NCBI GenBank assembly: GCA_046049545.1
Contig: JBJORF010000161.1
Span: 1 to 6,002, forward strand
DNA from: Romeriopsis sp046049545
GTDB lineage: Bacteria; Cyanobacteriota; Cyanobacteriia; Leptolyngbyales; Leptolyngbyaceae
DNA: 6,002 bases
Reading direction: 5' to 3'
Shown here: in pieces, positions 5,282 to 6,002 of the stretch
Layout: each line of letters begins with the position of its first letter
Numbering within the stretch: position 1 is the stretch's first letter
Notes under the pieces: model-generated
What the model saw: the letters and a program-made list of their open reading frames with translations, nothing else
The model's database searches: none
Told to the model about the DNA's origin: nothing
Position numbers and translations under genes: made by a program

Positions 5282-5650
5282 ATGACTGATTCGCTCCAAC
5301 AAGAAGCCCGTGCAATTCTCGATCGCCTTGCGTTTACGCCTTTTGAGGATTGTCAACCGCTGAGTCGGGAGTTTGAGCATGTGCCGGGTAAGGTCGGGCT
5401 TTATGCGTTTCGGCATCGGACGGAAGAACTGCTCTACATTGGGAAGGCTAAGAATTTGCGCGATCGCTTGAAAGGCGGACATAAGGCGTTTTTGTGGGGA
5501 TGGCTCGATCGGTATGATCCCGATGATGTCAGGATTGCGTTTGTGACTATCAACCAATGGCAGCGACCTGGCTTATCATATGAGTTGGAGACGTTGATTC
5601 TCCAGGCGACTCATCCACCCTACAACGTGAAGATTCCCAAAGCGCCATGA
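5282..5650 (+). CDS. Stand-alone GIY-YIG nuclease-domain protein
   Basis: 122 residues, essentially one UvrC-type GIY-YIG domain. The GIY strand is GLYAF (Gly39-Tyr41), the YIG strand is LYIGKAKNLRDRL (Tyr52 to Leu63) with Arg60 and Arg62, and the probable metal-binding glutamate is Glu103 in LETLIL, followed by HPPYNVK as in UvrC. All key residues of the fold are present, so it could cleave DNA, but it has no recognisable DNA-binding or RNase H-like partner domain. The frame opens at 5183, but that extension lies in the repeat region and is not family-like, so I choose ATG 5282; no good Shine-Dalgarno is visible. Its TGA overlaps the ATG of the next gene (ATGA at 5647-5650), implying translational coupling. 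The substrate is unknown. Confidence 0.88.
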   Translation: MTDSLQQEARAILDRLAFTPFEDCQPLSREFEHVPGKVGLYAFRHRTEELLYIGKAKNLRDRLKGGHKAFLWGWLDRYDPDDVRIAFVTINQWQRPGLSYELETLILQATHPPYNVKIPKAP

Positions 5651-5862
5651 TTCAAACTCTTACGACGCAGCATCTCTCAGCCGAGGCGATCGCGACTTTG
5701 GTGGAACATTTGCCGGACTATGTGAAGCTGGCTTTGGCGGAGAAGGCGGAGGAGTTGGAATGCCCGATCGAGGCGGCGATCGAGATGGCGATCGCGAGTT
5801 TTCTGGATGAAGAGGCTTTTAGTTTTGAGGATTGCTTACTGGCCAAGCGGCAAGCTGTTTAA
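5647..5862 (+). CDS. 71-residue acidic helical protein of unknown function (intact copy A)
   Basis: The product starts MIQTLTTQHLSAEAIATLVE, continues HLPDYVKLALAEKAEELECP and IEAAIEMAIASFLDEEAFSF, and ends EDCLLAKRQAV. It is predicted mostly helical and acidic, without membrane segments. I do not recognise a named family; the size and a gene-pair setting would suit an antitoxin-like or adaptor protein, but that is guesswork. Its start overlaps the stop of the GIY-YIG gene by 4 bases, so it is probably made by coupled translation. Two decayed copies lie at 2282-2556. Inside the gene two 12-base near-repeats (5774-5797) encode the AIEM/AIAS stretch, one of which is missing in copy B. It contains two HIP1 octamers (5686-5693 and 5788-5795). 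Confidence 0.8.
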   Translation: MIQTLTTQHLSAEAIATLVEHLPDYVKLALAEKAEELECPIEAAIEMAIASFLDEEAFSFEDCLLAKRQAV

Positions 5863-6002
5863 TCGAAGGCTGGTTGGTGGTTGCCTGTGGGAGAAATATT
5901 ACGCTATTATTCTACAGAAGAGTGATTTTTTGCTCTGTAGCTGTGGATTTCAAATAGTATGTTGCCGGAGAAATTGTTTGTCATTTTCCAGAATACTAAT
6001 GA
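5863..6002. other. Non-coding tail at the window edge
   Basis: The first 35 or so bases (TAATCGAAGGCTGG onward, ending CCTGTGGGAG near 5892) are homologous to the 3' flank of copy B at 2439-2472, confirming that the duplicated unit includes flank. Beyond the hairpin at 5912-5940 I see no gene before the window ends. Confidence 0.6.
5912..5940. terminator. Hairpin downstream of the GIY-YIG/small-gene pair
   Basis: A 7-bp inverted repeat, CTACAGA (5912-5918) and TCTGTAG (5934-5940), encloses a 15-base loop that contains a run of six T. It sits 50 bases after the stop of the small gene, where a transcript end is plausible. The T run is in the loop and not after the stem, so intrinsic termination is not clearly supported. 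Confidence 0.3.

Noticed and set aside
5180..5557. Minus-strand 125-codon open frame opposite the GIY-YIG gene
   Set aside because: No family resemblance and fully antisense to a gene with all GIY-YIG catalytic residues in order.
1..6002. tRNA, rRNA or CRISPR array
   Set aside because: No cloverleaf-like arms, rRNA segments or regularly spaced short repeats were found on either strand.

Overview
The window is almost certainly cyanobacterial chromosome. It holds five exact GCGATCGC (HIP1) octamers in 6 kb, the ribonuclease gene is of the cyanobacterial/plastid type, and there are two xisH-xisI pairs, a family largely confined to cyanobacteria. Species cannot be named from the sequence.

Layout. 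(1) 121-2136, minus strand: a GC-rich housekeeping gene for an RNB-family exoribonuclease (RNase II/R), with a GC-rich hairpin downstream. (2) 2209-2578: an apparently empty gap that actually contains two decayed plus-strand copies (2282-2441 and 2474-2556) of a small gene whose intact copy lies 3.2 kb away at 5647-5862. (3) 2579-4303, minus strand, AT-richer: a compact operon xisH-xisI-AlbA_2 protein, with xisH and xisI overlapping by 13 bp and a Shine-Dalgarno sequence before each gene. (4) 4399-5235, minus strand: a second, diverged xisH-xisI pair. Its xisH has lost its normal N-terminus and carries a foreign 5' end. The pair is bracketed by a 59-bp direct repeat with one mismatch, both copies read in the same frame. 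(5) 5282-5862, plus strand: a stand-alone GIY-YIG endonuclease-domain gene overlapping the small gene by an ATGA junction, so the two form a translationally coupled pair.

How it fits together. Segments 2-5 look like an accessory region inserted or rebuilt next to the ribonuclease gene. It contains paralogous xisHI cassettes, an AlbA_2/Schlafen-type protein, a GIY-YIG nuclease-fold protein, and decayed copies of the small gene on one side with an intact copy on the other. XisH and XisI are named for control of fdxN-element excision in Anabaena, but the family is widespread in genomes without that element, so the biochemical role here is open. The combination of a PD-(D/E)XK-like protein (XisH), its partner XisI and an AlbA_2 protein in one coupled operon could be a small defence or toxin-antitoxin-like system; that is inference. 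The clearest unusual structures are the 59-bp repeat with the chimeric xisH, and the small-gene family in three states of decay.
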